Below, piece after piece: positions 8,362 through 17,641 of a stretch of DNA of 64,000 nt. The stretch is from Nostoc mirabile CHAB5784. GTDB lineage: Bacteria; Cyanobacteriota; Cyanobacteriia; Cyanobacteriales; Nostocaceae. A program made the translations under genes and the position numbers. Position 1 is the stretch's first letter; each line of letters begins with the position of its first letter. The notes below the pieces were generated by a model that made no database searches, was not told where the DNA came from, and saw only the letters and a program-made list of their open reading frames with translations. The DNA lies in assembly GCF_020829645.1 (NCBI RefSeq), contig NZ_JAIVFS010000012.1, positions 62,001-126,000 of the forward strand, written 5' to 3'.

Positions 8362-8422
8362 CAATCCAAAATCCAAAATCGTTCGACTGAGCCTAGCCGA
8401 AGTCTAAAATCCAAAATTGATA

Positions 8423-9490
8423 TTAGCCCAGCTTAAACACATCCGCTATTACACCATCATCACCCACCAACCTAGTTTTTGCTGGAGAGTCATAAACTAC
8501 CAATAGCGAAGGTATGCCAGCAACATCCTGAAACAGCGTCATTCCCTCAGCATGATCTTCCCGATTTCCATAGGGAATATCTTGTACAAAATCTGGATTG
8601 CTGAAGACATTTTCTCGCAAGTTAACGCCATTTATCCAGCGATAAACTTGCACGGGCCCATCTAAATCCATCGTTGGCCCAGCTAAAATCAACAAATCAT
8701 TTCCATCTACACACAAATCCCGAATTCCCAAACCATTCAACCAGATAAAATGCTTTTTATATAACTCCTTCGCTTCTCCAATTTGCCGTAGTTTCAGAAT
8801 TCCAGGGCTAGAATCTTCTAACTCAATTTCCAGCACTACAGCCCAACCCCGCAATACAGGACCACGCAAACCCAAAAAAATCCGGTTTTGATAAATGCCT
8901 ATTCCTTCAATATCAAAGCCGTTATCTTTTCCTGCAATTCCAGCCTTGATAAACAAGCCTAAATGGGCGTCATCTGCTAAAGCAGTAAGAAGCAAATTAC
9001 CCTGGTTCGTCACCTCTAGTTTAGCGGCATTCAATTGCACATCTGGATTTTCCGGGTGTGGGCAAGATGAGAACAACTTACCGTCTATCAAAGGAATCCG
9101 TCCTAAAAGGTAACGGTTGGGTTCTGATTCAATTTTTGTCAGCCTTTTAAAGTTTTGTGCATCGGTTTTATCAGGTTTAGCTTTTTTGCGTTTGTAGCTA
9201 TGAGAACCAACAAACCATAAGTAATAATCTGTATAAGCAAGCCCTTCTATATCGATTTCTTGGTCTTCTGGTGCAGGTAAATTGATAAATTCTGCTACCC
9301 TAAATTGTTGATGATCTGTAAATTTATCAGTATCAACCAAAGAGAGACGTTCAATAGTTGAGGTTTCATCTGACCCCAGCCATAAATATTTATGGTGTGT
9401 TAGCAGCAGCGCAGATAAGTCTTCTCTATGTTCTTTAAAATTATCTACAAAAGTCAATAAAGCTTGATTGAGCAAATTTGAGTTTGACAT
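8423..9490 (-). CDS. DUF3616 domain protein
   Basis: A 355-residue protein without signal peptide. Its features match cyanobacterial DUF3616 proteins: IDIEGLAYTDYYLWFVGSHS, NGFDIEGIGIYQNRIFLGLR, a LDGPVQVYRW strand and a DHAEGMTLF motif, spaced like blades of a beta-propeller with repeated 'EG' turns. Such proteins resemble the esterase-like/phytase-like propeller fold, but no catalytic role is established. It converges with the NIL-ferredoxin gene. The start is followed by SNSNLLNQALLTF; no strong ribosome-binding site is visible. Confidence 0.8.
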   Translation of the reverse strand: MSNSNLLNQALLTFVDNFKEHREDLSALLLTHHKYLWLGSDETSTIERLSLVDTDKFTDHQQFRVAEFINLPAPEDQEIDIEGLAYTDYYLWFVGSHSYKRKKAKPDKTDAQNFKRLTKIESEPNRYLLGRIPLIDGKLFSSCPHPENPDVQLNAAKLEVTNQGNLLLTALADDAHLGLFIKAGIAGKDNGFDIEGIGIYQNRIFLGLRGPVLRGWAVVLEIELEDSSPGILKLRQIGEAKELYKKHFIWLNGLGIRDLCVDGNDLLILAGPTMDLDGPVQVYRWINGVNLRENVFSNPDFVQDIPYGNREDHAEGMTLFQDVAGIPSLLVVYDSPAKTRLVGDDGVIADVFKLG

Positions 9491-9769
9491 TTTTTGATTG
9501 CAGAAAGATTAATGATGTTATCATAATAAATGATTTAATATCATGCTAAATATTTTTAGAAGCTATCGTACATATAAAATGCCAGGGTGAATCTGCTCTT
9601 TAGACCTTTGATAGATATTGGATATTTCTCTAAGAGGATGCTAGTATTAATGCCCATCAGCATACTTGACAATATCCATTGAATAAAAAATATCAAAAAG
9701 TAGATACAAATTTTTAACTAATGTTATTATTCAATAACCTCATGAGGTAATCGTCATTTAAGATCAATT

Positions 9770-10753
9770 ATGAAACTAGCCACACAACCCACGGTAAAAA
9801 CTCTAGGGGACTATGCCTACCAAGCGATTGAAAAACACTTTAAGAAAACCTTGAAGTGGGAAAAATCAGTGAAGAAAGATGAAGATCCAGAAGCGTTGCA
9901 CCAAATGCGAGTGGGAATGCGTCGCTTACGGACATCTGTAACTAGCTTTGGACTAGCGGTGGATGTGCCGAAACCAGTCAACGATAAAAATATTGGTAAA
10001 ATAGCCCGTCGTCTTGGTAGTCTGAGAGATTTAGACGTACTCAAAGAAAGTTTAGAAAACAATTACAAACCAAACTTACCCTGCAAAGAGCAGGAATCTC
10101 TACAAACAGCTTTCAACGCTATAGCTAAACAACGTGAAGATGTACTATCGAGTGTACAGAAAACGTTAAAAGATGAATCTTACAAGTCTCTAAAAGATGC
10201 ATTAGACAAGTGGTTAGAAAAACCTAGTTATCAACCTTTGGCATCTTTTACTATTCAGCAGGTACTACCAGATTTACTTTTACCAGAAGTTAGTAACTTC
10301 TTACTGCATCCGGGTTGGCTAGTTGGCACGCAATTTGTGGAATCAGAAGTGATAATCCAGAAAAACTGGAAACCAGAAAAAATAGAAAAACAATTGACCA
10401 CGGAAGGTGAAATTCTTCACAGTTTGCGAAAAGAAGCTAAACGTATACGCTACCAGATGGAGTTATTTACTGACTTATATGGTGAATCTTACGCAGCTTA
10501 TCTTACAGAAGTGAAAAATATCCAAGAAATTTTGGGTACGATGCAAGATAGTGCTGTCTTAACTGACTGGCTTACAGATGTCTTCAAGTCAGAAATCCAG
10601 ACTGAACTGCCTACCCTTGCTACTTTGTTAACTGAAAATCGCTACCAGTCGTGGCAGAAGTGGCAACCCTTGCAAGAACGGTATCTGAAAGCTGAAACTA
10701 AGCATAGCTTTCATTTAACAATACTGCACCCGCTTTCAGGAGTAATCAGTTGA
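9770..10753 (+). CDS. CHAD domain protein
   Basis: A 327-residue all-helical protein. It shows the two His-containing helices that define CHAD (conserved histidine alpha-helical) domains: ALHQMRVGMRRLRTSV near residue 45 and LHSLRKEAKRIRYQMELF near residue 225, both rich in basic residues. CHAD domains bind inorganic polyphosphate and are often found near polyphosphate enzymes or fused to CYTH domains; here the domain stands alone with no CYTH partner. A polyphosphate-granule role is family knowledge, not shown here. The 280 bp upstream is AT-rich and free of genes. Confidence 0.88.
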   Translation: MKLATQPTVKTLGDYAYQAIEKHFKKTLKWEKSVKKDEDPEALHQMRVGMRRLRTSVTSFGLAVDVPKPVNDKNIGKIARRLGSLRDLDVLKESLENNYKPNLPCKEQESLQTAFNAIAKQREDVLSSVQKTLKDESYKSLKDALDKWLEKPSYQPLASFTIQQVLPDLLLPEVSNFLLHPGWLVGTQFVESEVIIQKNWKPEKIEKQLTTEGEILHSLRKEAKRIRYQMELFTDLYGESYAAYLTEVKNIQEILGTMQDSAVLTDWLTDVFKSEIQTELPTLATLLTENRYQSWQKWQPLQERYLKAETKHSFHLTILHPLSGVIS

Positions 10754-10764
10754 GAAATATAACC

Positions 10765-11002
10765 CAATACGCTTGGGTTAAGGGTTATTGGTGTAGATAA
10801 TTAGTCTTTCAAGACGCGATAAATCAAGACGCGATAAATCAAGACGCGATAAATCAAGACGCGATAAATCAAGACGCGATAAATCAAGACGCGATAAATC
10901 AAGACGCGATAAATCAAGACGCGATAAATCAAGACGCGATAAATCAAGACGCGATAAATCGCGTCTCTACATCTGGGTTTTGGGCTTATCTGAACTGTAT
11001 TG
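10765..11002. mobile_element. Family A element carrying a 15-bp tandem array
   Basis: Ends CAATACGCTTGGGTTAAG and CTGAACTGTATTG match family A termini (CAATAC, GTTAAG/GTTCAG). Flanks AAATATAACC and GTTTATAACC match at 7 of 10 positions, compatible with a decayed 10-bp target duplication. The inside is mostly ten copies of a 15-bp repeat. Confidence 0.65.
10811..10960. repeat. Ten perfect tandem copies of a 15-bp unit
   Basis: The unit AAGACGCGATAAATC is repeated exactly ten times (150 bp), then GCGTCTCTAC completes a palindrome with the last unit (GACGCGATAAATCGCGTC). Related GACGCGATTAATCGCGTC hairpins occur at 44066-44115 and 63358-63445. Confidence 0.95.
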
Positions 11003-11597
11003 GTTTATAACCATCCCACAATTTCTAGTCTTTCTGGGTAAATCTTTTAACTATCTATGTTTGAAGATTTTCGGAAATTGCGTAGGCGTTGGCGTAGTCT
11101 CTCCAAGAGTTGCCCGCACAACTCTTGGAGACGCTGCGCGTAGCAAGATCCCCGAAGTGGTACGACATGGTTCGACTCCCTTCTCCTGTCGGAGACGCTA
11201 ACGCGAACGACTGCGCCCTTCTCTTCTTAGGCTGCGCCCTTCGGCTACGCTCTCCCAAGGCTCAGGGCCAGCCGCTCACCAGCAGCTCAGTGACCGTCGT
11301 AGACATCGCACTCCTCGTACTCTTGAGCAATTGTCTAAAAGCAGTAATAATTGCAATAAGCTAATCGGCATTTAAGTTGCATAAAAGCAGGGCTGAAGCC
11401 CTTACTACAAGCGAATCATTCTGGAAAAATGAATGACGATTAGCTTAATTGCGCTTAAAAAATATTGCTTTGTCTAAATCAGTCATAGTAGAGATTACAG
11501 CTACTGGATACAAAGGCTGCTCTAATGTGTTGTCAGAGTGGCTAAGTTGTACGTAAATTCAACCAGCAGCTAAGATGAAGGTTTATAAGCGTCAAAT
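11003..11597. repeat. Gene-free, palindrome-rich region
   Basis: Between about 11080 and 11310 the DNA is a patchwork of Nostoc-type short palindromes (TCTCCAAGAGTTG / CAACTCTTGGAGA, GCGTAGC, CTACGCTCTCCC). Open frames across it on both strands are low-complexity and have no protein character. From 11310 to 11597 the sequence is AT-rich and probably contains the promoter of the radical SAM gene; I could not assign a specific box. Confidence 0.6.
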
Positions 11598-13184
11598 ATG
11601 AATGTTTTACTTCTATACCCCCGTTTTCCAAAAAGTTTTTGGTCTTTTGAAAAAACACTGGCTTTATTAGACCGTAAAGCAATGCTACCGCCTTTAGGCT
11701 TGGTAACTGTAGCTGCGATATTACCTCAAGAATGGGAGTATAAGCTAGTAGATCGAAATGTTCGCGTCTGTACCGAAGCAGAATGGGCTTGGGCAGATTT
11801 GGTTATTATGTCGGCGATGATTGTGCAAAAAGAGGATTTGCTCTCTCAGATATTAGAAGCAAAACACAGAGGTAAACGGGTAGCTGTGGGTGGCCCTTTC
11901 CCGACAGCGCTACCAGATGAAATGACATCCGCCGGAGCAGATTACTTGATATTGGACGAAGGGGAAATTACCCTACCCTTATTTGTAGCAGCGATCGCAC
12001 GGGGCGATCGCACAGGCATTTTTCGCTCTGGTGGTGAAAAACCAGATGTTACCAACACTCCAACTCCTCGCTTTGACTTGCTAGAATTTGAAGCCTATGC
12101 GGAGATGTCGGTGCAATTTTCGCGTGGATGTCCCTTCCAGTGTGAATTCTGCGACATTATTGTGCTATACGGTCGCAAACCCCGCACTAAAAACCCAGAA
12201 CAGCTATTAGCAGAACTAAATTATCTCTATAAACTGGGTTGGCGACGCAGTATTTTTATGGTGGATGACAACTTCATCGGTAATAAGCGGAATGTCAAAT
12301 TATTTTTGAAGTCTCTTCTGCCCTGGATGGTAGAACATAACTATCCTTTTTCCTTTGCCACAGAGGCTTCAGTTGATTTAGCCCAAGATCAAGAACTGAT
12401 GGATTTGATGGTAGCGTGTAATTTTGGAGCCGTTTTTCTGGGAATTGAAACCCCCGACGAAGAAAGTCTCACTTTCACTCAAAAATACCAGAATACCAGA
12501 GACTCGCTCAGTGAGGCGGTGAATAGGATTACCCGCTCAGGGTTGCGAGTCATGGCAGGCTTTATCATTGGGTTTGATGGCGAGAAAGTAGGAGCCGGCG
12601 CACGAATTGTGAAGTTTGTCGAGCAAACAGCAATACCCACGGCCTTATTTAGTATGTTGCAAGCGCTTCCAGATACAGCGCTTTGGCATAGATTAGAAAA
12701 GGAAGGACGACTCCGCAATAAATCTGCCAACATCAACCAAACCACGTTGATGAATTTTGTCCCAACTCGACCTTTAGAAGACATCGCTCGTGAATATGTG
12801 CAGGCGTTCTGTGATTTGTATGAGCCAGAGCGGTTTTTGGAGCGTACATACAAACACTTCCGGCTTTTGGGCGAAGCAACCTACCCGAAAAAGGGCAAAG
12901 CTGCCAAGAAACCATTGAACTGGAAAGTACTCCGAGCGTTTCTAATCATTTGCTGGCGGCAGGGTGTACGTCGTCAAACGCGGTGGCAATTTTGGCGCAA
13001 CTTGTGGAACATGTATCAGCATAATCCGGGTGGAGTCAGTAGTTATTTAGCTGTTTGTGCCCAAATTGAGCATTTCTTGGAGTATCGTCAGATTGTCCGG
13101 GATGAAATTGAGGCTCAAGTGGCTGAATTTCTGGAAGCAGAAGCTAGGGTAAAACCTGAAGCGCAAGTGATGGTTAATTCGTAA
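11598..13184 (+). CDS. B12-binding-domain radical SAM protein
   Basis: A 528-residue protein. Residues 1-140 form a B12-binding-type Rossmann domain (NVLLLYPRFP at the start, KLVDRNV and VGGPFPTALPDEM later). The radical SAM core follows: FSRGCPFQCEFCDI gives the CX3CX2C cluster-binding motif, and downstream are MVDDNFIGN and GIETPDEESL. The C-terminal ~150 residues resemble the DUF4070 extension of this subgroup. Members use cobalamin and/or SAM radicals for methylation or C-C chemistry (BchE/HpnR-like relatives), but the substrate cannot be read from the sequence. The last coding bases run into a TTCGTAA repeat. Stand-alone gene. Confidence 0.88.
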   Translation: MNVLLLYPRFPKSFWSFEKTLALLDRKAMLPPLGLVTVAAILPQEWEYKLVDRNVRVCTEAEWAWADLVIMSAMIVQKEDLLSQILEAKHRGKRVAVGGPFPTALPDEMTSAGADYLILDEGEITLPLFVAAIARGDRTGIFRSGGEKPDVTNTPTPRFDLLEFEAYAEMSVQFSRGCPFQCEFCDIIVLYGRKPRTKNPEQLLAELNYLYKLGWRRSIFMVDDNFIGNKRNVKLFLKSLLPWMVEHNYPFSFATEASVDLAQDQELMDLMVACNFGAVFLGIETPDEESLTFTQKYQNTRDSLSEAVNRITRSGLRVMAGFIIGFDGEKVGAGARIVKFVEQTAIPTALFSMLQALPDTALWHRLEKEGRLRNKSANINQTTLMNFVPTRPLEDIAREYVQAFCDLYEPERFLERTYKHFRLLGEATYPKKGKAAKKPLNWKVLRAFLIICWRQGVRRQTRWQFWRNLWNMYQHNPGGVSSYLAVCAQIEHFLEYRQIVRDEIEAQVAEFLEAEARVKPEAQVMVNS

Positions 13185-13683
13185 TTCGTAATGACGCTCG
13201 TTCCTCGCTACCGCTACGCTAACGTAATTCGTAAATTTTGTTTTGCATTAGCGAACGCGAGTGCGTCTCCAAGAGTTGCGTTAGCGAGTCCGCGTTCGCT
13301 TTTAGCGTCTCTTCGAGAGCGTCTGGGGATTTTAACCCCACCACAAAACTTGTCGCGATTTAGAAGCGAGGGACTTAGACCCCTCAAAAATGTTAAATTT
13401 GGCAATACTTTGCAATGTTAATGTATACCGATGCATTGTTAATGCGTTCTCTTACAATGCCAATGCATCCCGATACAATGTTAATGCGTTGTCTAATAGC
13501 ATAATTAATACCAATTCTCTAAAATCCGGTAACAGATTTAAACCTAGAAACCCAGATTAAATCTGACTTTCTTAATTACGAATTAGTATAAATTCTCAAC
13601 TGTGCTAATTTCACTGCCAAGCTTTTCTCCAATTTGCTCAGACTTAGGACTAGGGCGTGTTTTCAGTAAATACGGATGCGATG
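13185..13683. repeat. Repeat-rich intergenic region
   Basis: It contains TTCGTAA heptamers (13181-13235), palindromes, a segment around 13325-13400 (ACTTGTCGCGATTTAGAAGC and neighbours) that recurs inverted at 24915-24985, and an ACAATGTTAATGCG-like minisatellite at 13425-13500 related to the one at 37265. A solo AGGGCGTGTTTTCA end (13651-13665) matches the termini of the element at 18141-18284. No gene seen. Confidence 0.6.
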
Positions 13684-13967
13684 TTGAAATAAATTGGGAA
13701 AATCAGACTTGATTCAGATTTTTTCCAACCGCACGATCGCATTATAATCCAATACAGTTCAGTTAGCGCCAAAAACCTTAAATTGTGTAGGTTGGGGAGC
13801 CACTGCGCCCTTGCGGTTTCCCGACTTGAAGCAAGTGGCGTTTGAGGAACGAAACCCAACATTTCCGGGGCTTTGTTGGGTTGCGCTTTGCTTAACCCAA
13901 CCTACAATTTTCCTTAACCCAAGCGTATTGCATTATAATCACGAACCCCTTCAAGCGATCGCTTACT
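13684..13967 (-). pseudogene. Duplicated 3' end of the FdhF/YdeP gene, split by a family A element
   Basis: Bases 13684-13749 plus 13931-13967 match 14988-15081, the last codons and downstream sequence of the molybdopterin oxidoreductase gene, with few mismatches. The minus-strand frame ends YNAIVRLEKI then TGA (13714-13716) in both copies. The intact gene lies 1.3 kb away and the helical carotenoid protein gene lies between the two copies. Confidence 0.75.
13750..13930. mobile_element. Family A MITE-like element with perfect 10-bp target duplication
   Basis: A 181-bp element with ends CAATACAGTTCAGTTAG and AACCCAAGCGTATTG. It is flanked by CATTATAATC at 13740-13749 and 13931-13940. The comparison with the uninterrupted gene copy at 15044-15053, where this decamer occurs once, proves the insertion. 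The interior contains a GTAGGTTGG...CCAACCTAC palindrome. Confidence 0.9.
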
Positions 13968-14207
13968 GTCACAGACGCTACTTCAAGTTTTAACATTTAT
14001 CTTTGCTTTCCATACATCGAAGCAGGCATTTTTGTAACTAGCAACTTGAGTTATCTATATCTGTCTTATGTAGTGAGTGTTATACCTACCCTAAGTAGGG
14101 TTATCTATCTACATTTATTCGTTAAGTTGTATGAAGTACTGAAAGCAAATTTTCTCAGTAAGTAACTGAGGAAATCAGAATACCCAAAACGATAGTTGGA
14201 GTTTTTT

Positions 14208-14657
14208 ATGACTTACACAATTGATGAAGCAACAAAACCAGCTTTAGAAAGTTTTCAACGCTTTGATGTAGATACTCAGCTAGCCCTACTTTGGTTCGGT
14301 TACTTGGATCTTAAAAAGCAGCTACAACCAGCACCTCCTCAAAGCGTAGAAGTTCCTGCTAAAGCAGTGTTTGACAAATTCCTGGACTTGTCTCAAGAAG
14401 AGCAACTGCAAGCACAACGCGACATTATTAATGGTGCAGCTAACGATATCAGCCAAACCTATAATAGTCTAAGTCCTAATGCCAAATTAGACGTTTGGTT
14501 TCTGCTGGCACAAGGAATGGAGGATGGAAGCATAATTCAAGTGCCCTCCGACTATCAACTTCCTGGTGAAACGGATGAATTTGTCGCATTGCTCAAAAAT
14601 CTAGAGTTTGAGCAACGGATTAATTTCATGCTGAGTGTGGTGGAAACGTTCGGTTAG
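14208..14657 (+). CDS. Helical carotenoid protein (OCP N-terminal domain homologue)
   Basis: A 149-residue protein, start ATG 14208 with GGAG at 14198-14201 seven nt upstream; an earlier in-frame TTG is unlikely. It matches the all-helical N-terminal domain of the orange carotenoid protein: [13 protein letters not shown] and [20 protein letters not shown] carry Trp29 and Trp97, which correspond to the carotenoid-contacting Trp41 and Trp110 of OCP. There is no C-terminal NTF2-like domain, so this is a stand-alone HCP. Family members bind a keto-carotenoid; depending on clade they quench singlet oxygen and/or phycobilisome excitation. The clade cannot be set from one sequence. The gene is bracketed by repeat elements and by the duplicated YdeP 3' end. 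Confidence 0.9.
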   Translation: MTYTIDEATKPALESFQRFDVDTQLALLWFGYLDLKKQLQPAPPQSVEVPAKAVFDKFLDLSQEEQLQAQRDIINGAANDISQTYNSLSPNAKLDVWFLLAQGMEDGSIIQVPSDYQLPGETDEFVALLKNLEFEQRINFMLSVVETFG

Positions 14658-14745
14658 TTAAGTCCAAGAACTCTCAATACTTTTTAGAATTGGGGATAAC
14701 TGAAAGTAGAAAATTACAGCTATTTTTAGGTAAATAGATCAGGTT

Positions 14746-14974
14746 GTAGGGGCACAGCATTGCTCATGCGTGTCAACTTAAGATTAAACGCTTATCCCAC
14801 AAGCATTTTACCCCACCCCGCCAAAGCTACGCTTTGTCTCCCCTCCCCGCCTGCGGGGAGGGGATTAAGGGGTGGGGTTCCGACGACTTAATTAGTAATT
14901 GAGTAGGCTTGATATAACGTCATTGCGAGGGTTTCACGTTAAGTTGACACCAATGAGCATTGCTGTGCCCCTAC
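14746..14974. repeat. Family B inverted-repeat element, copy 2
   Basis: A 229-bp element with termini GTAGGGGCACAGCATTGCTC and, on the other strand, GTAGGGGCACAGCAATGCTC, each followed by a GTGTCAACTTAA block. The inside carries a CCCCACCCC...GGGGTGGGG hairpin. It shares its right ~90 bp (AATTAGTAATTGAGT onward) with the copy at 35535-35821. No clear target duplication. Confidence 0.75.
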
Positions 14975-15018
14975 GATAGATGTGGTTGTTGAAATAAATT
15001 GGGAAAATGAGACTTGAT

Positions 15019-17241
15019 TCAGATTTTTTCCAACCGCACGATCGCATTATAATCAGGTACACCTTCTAGCGATCGCTTACTCTTATCTAGTAGCACATTC
15101 CCTTCTGGCCAATGTACTTGCAAGTTACCTGACTGAATTGGCGCAATATAGACTTGACACAACAACTCGCCTAACTCATTCTTAAGAATGACGCGATCGC
15201 TATCTTTTAAACCCAATAGTGCCGCATCAGCAGCATTCATTAGCACCGCCTCGCGCATCGCCCCAGTAATTGCATCCTTGCGTTCCTGCACCATACTATT
15301 AAATTGTTTGCCTCGGCGCGTTGCTAATAAAAAATAACCCTCTGGTAATTCTCTTTGGCGTGGCAATAATACGCCAAAATGTGCCTTCCCATCCGATGTA
15401 GGGAAATTCCAACCAAAGCACAAATGTGAGCCACCATACTGAAACTGATCACCAGCCTGCTGTAAGTGTTGAATACCAGCATATTGCGGGACAACTTGAG
15501 CAATTTCTTGACGGATAGCAGCTGTGTCAGCAAAAGCCAGCTTATCTGCCAAATCTGGTTTTACCCGCTTTGCCAATTCCAAAAATACTTCCCACTCAGG
15601 ACGCGCTTCCCCAATGCGCGGCCCCAAAATCTCTGGACTGAAAATTACCCGGCGCTCGGTATTAGTTTCTGTGACTCCCCCTGGTATTTCGTAGCGAGTC
15701 GTCGCAGGTAAAAGCACCACAGTATCAGCAGGTTCCACCAACATTTGGCTGGAGAGAACAATATCTATATGTACCCGCAACGGTATTTTCTTCAGCGCCG
15801 CTTCCACATAATCTGGTTCTGGGAGTACTTCTAAAAAATTACCACCCACAGAAACCAACACATCTAATTGCCCCTGATGTGCGGCGTTAATCATTTCTGG
15901 AGCAATTAAACCTTTACTTGCTGGCACTTCAAAGCCCCAATGTTGACTCAATTGGGCAGCATTTTCTGGAGTGATGGGTTTACCACCAGGAAATACTGTC
16001 GCGTAACATCCCATCTCTGCGCCACCCTGCACCCCAGAGTGACCGCGAATTGGCATTAAACCGCAGCCTTCCCGACCGACAAAACCTTTGGTAAGAGCTA
16101 AGTTGATGATACTTCGCACATTATCTTCACCGCATTCATGCTGAGTAATGCCCATACTCCAAACAAATACGGCTTTATTCGCTTCTTTGACCATTTTGGC
16201 AAAGGCGTACATTTCCTCGCGGGATGTTCCAGAAAGCCGCTCTAATTCTTCCCAAGATTGATTTTTTAACGATGCTTTCAGTTCAGCAAAGCCATCTGTA
16301 TATAAATCTATAAATGATTGGTCTACCCAGTTGTTAGCAATTATATGTTTAATAGTGCCATTCAAAAATGCTATATCCCCGCCCATGTTGATTAAGAAGA
16401 AGTCTTCGGCAAACTTTGTACCGAAAACGGCACTTTCTACAATTGAGGGCACCCAGTAGCGCTCCATTCCTGGTTCGCGGTAAGTATTAATAACTACAAT
16501 CTTTGTGCCAGCTTTTTTAGCGTAATGGAGATACTTAACGGTAACAGGCTGATTGTTAGCAACATTAGAGCCAATGAAGACTAATAAATCAGTTCCAATC
16601 CAGTCTTTATAAGAACAGGTGGTAGCCCCAGCACCCAAAGCAGCCTTCAATCCTGCTGTACTGGGAGAATGGCAAATGCGGGCAGCGTTATCAATATTAT
16701 TGCTACCCATTGCCCGCACAGCTTTTTGGGTGGCATAATAAGTTTCGTTGACAGTGCCGCGACTGGTAACATAGAAACTGAGGCGGTCTGGTGTAGTGGA
16801 GCGGATGCGATCGCTAATTACTCCTAAAGCTTCATCCCAACTCACCCGACGAAAGCCTTTTTCCCCTCGTTGACGAATCATCGGGTACGGGAGTCTTCCC
16901 AAGTCACGTAATTGGGCACTTTTTTGCTTTTGTAATTGCGACACATCTTCCAATAGCACAGCGTCAAAAGCTGGCATAGTATTCATCCGCAACAGCCGCA
17001 ACCTGACATTGCAGAGATGGATACCATCTAAAGTCCAATCCTTCATCCCGGTTGTTCCGAGAGCGCAACCATCGCAGACACCTTTATCAAGAATATTCCA
17101 CGCATAAGGTAGTTTGTCACGAGACAGCCAGATTGCGCGAAATACCTCCCAATAATTATTGGGATACTGTTCGCCAATGCCAAAAGGCTTCCAACTTGCC
17201 CAATTTGAAGGTGTCCAGTGCTTTTTAGGTTTAGGTAACAT
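15019..17241 (-). CDS. FdhF/YdeP family molybdopterin oxidoreductase
   Basis: A 740-residue protein of normal family length. The N-terminal GVCDGCALGTTG segment, then RLPYPMIRQRGEKGFRRVSW, the nucleotide-binding strands DLLVFIGSNVANNQPV and KAVFVWSMGITQHECGEDN, and the C-terminal dinucleotide domain (YFLLATRRGKQFNSMVQ) match the YdeP/formate-dehydrogenase-H-like group. These bind a bis-MGD molybdenum cofactor. YdeP itself has been connected with acid resistance; the electron acceptor and substrate here are unknown, and no dedicated partner subunit is adjacent. No Tat signal, so cytoplasmic. Its last ~25 codons are duplicated at 13684-13967. Confidence 0.85.
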   Translation of the reverse strand: MLPKPKKHWTPSNWASWKPFGIGEQYPNNYWEVFRAIWLSRDKLPYAWNILDKGVCDGCALGTTGMKDWTLDGIHLCNVRLRLLRMNTMPAFDAVLLEDVSQLQKQKSAQLRDLGRLPYPMIRQRGEKGFRRVSWDEALGVISDRIRSTTPDRLSFYVTSRGTVNETYYATQKAVRAMGSNNIDNAARICHSPSTAGLKAALGAGATTCSYKDWIGTDLLVFIGSNVANNQPVTVKYLHYAKKAGTKIVVINTYREPGMERYWVPSIVESAVFGTKFAEDFFLINMGGDIAFLNGTIKHIIANNWVDQSFIDLYTDGFAELKASLKNQSWEELERLSGTSREEMYAFAKMVKEANKAVFVWSMGITQHECGEDNVRSIINLALTKGFVGREGCGLMPIRGHSGVQGGAEMGCYATVFPGGKPITPENAAQLSQHWGFEVPASKGLIAPEMINAAHQGQLDVLVSVGGNFLEVLPEPDYVEAALKKIPLRVHIDIVLSSQMLVEPADTVVLLPATTRYEIPGGVTETNTERRVIFSPEILGPRIGEARPEWEVFLELAKRVKPDLADKLAFADTAAIRQEIAQVVPQYAGIQHLQQAGDQFQYGGSHLCFGWNFPTSDGKAHFGVLLPRQRELPEGYFLLATRRGKQFNSMVQERKDAITGAMREAVLMNAADAALLGLKDSDRVILKNELGELLCQVYIAPIQSGNLQVHWPEGNVLLDKSKRSLEGVPDYNAIVRLEKI

Positions 17242-17323
17242 GATGTAGTGTGTGAATTGCTGAGTTCTTCCAGGCTACCGTTTTGAATAGCAATTGAGTA
17301 GCAGGCGGTTAAATAATTCGTAA

Positions 17324-17470
17324 TATCATGTCCGCTTGATTACTTATTAAACCCGAAGAACCCCACCCCGCCAAAGCTACGCTTTGTCTCCCCTCCCCGC
17401 TTGCGGGGAGGGGATTAAGGGGTGGGGTGCAATGACTGTGGAAATCATAACTAATTATACGGACATGATA
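17324..17470. mobile_element. Family C inverted-repeat element, copy 1
   Basis: A 147-bp element with ends TATCATGTCCGC and CGGACATGATA, and a CCCCACCCC...GGGGTGGGG hairpin inside. It is flanked by TAATTCGTAA on both sides (17314-17323 and 17471-17480), which looks like a 10-bp target duplication, although this decamer is also a common local repeat. Other copies: 27513-27649 and 40224-40358. Confidence 0.72.
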
Positions 17471-17641
17471 TAATTCGTAATTCGTAATGGGCAACTCTTA
17501 GAGACGCTATCGCGAACGCCCCGCAACGCTTTCGTAAATTTTGTTTTGTAATGGGGATTTAACCCCAACACAAAACTTGCGTGATTTTTGAACCGGGGGA
17601 CTTAAACCCACGGACAGGAGTTAAAAATTTAAAGAAAGGAA

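Noticed and set aside
8169..8407. Open frames overlapping the NIL-ferredoxin gene
   Set aside because: Shadow frames of a gene with unmistakable 4Fe-4S motifs.
10980..11364. Overlapping open frames of 67-84 codons on both strands after the CHAD gene
   Set aside because: They are translations of short palindromic repeats and have no ribosome-binding sites or protein-like composition.
13191..13421. Open frames on both strands downstream of the radical SAM gene
   Set aside because: The DNA is made of TTCGTAA repeats and palindromes that recur elsewhere; no gene character.
14050..14207. NtcA-type GTA-N8-TAC site upstream of the helical carotenoid protein gene
   Set aside because: Closest match has the wrong spacing.
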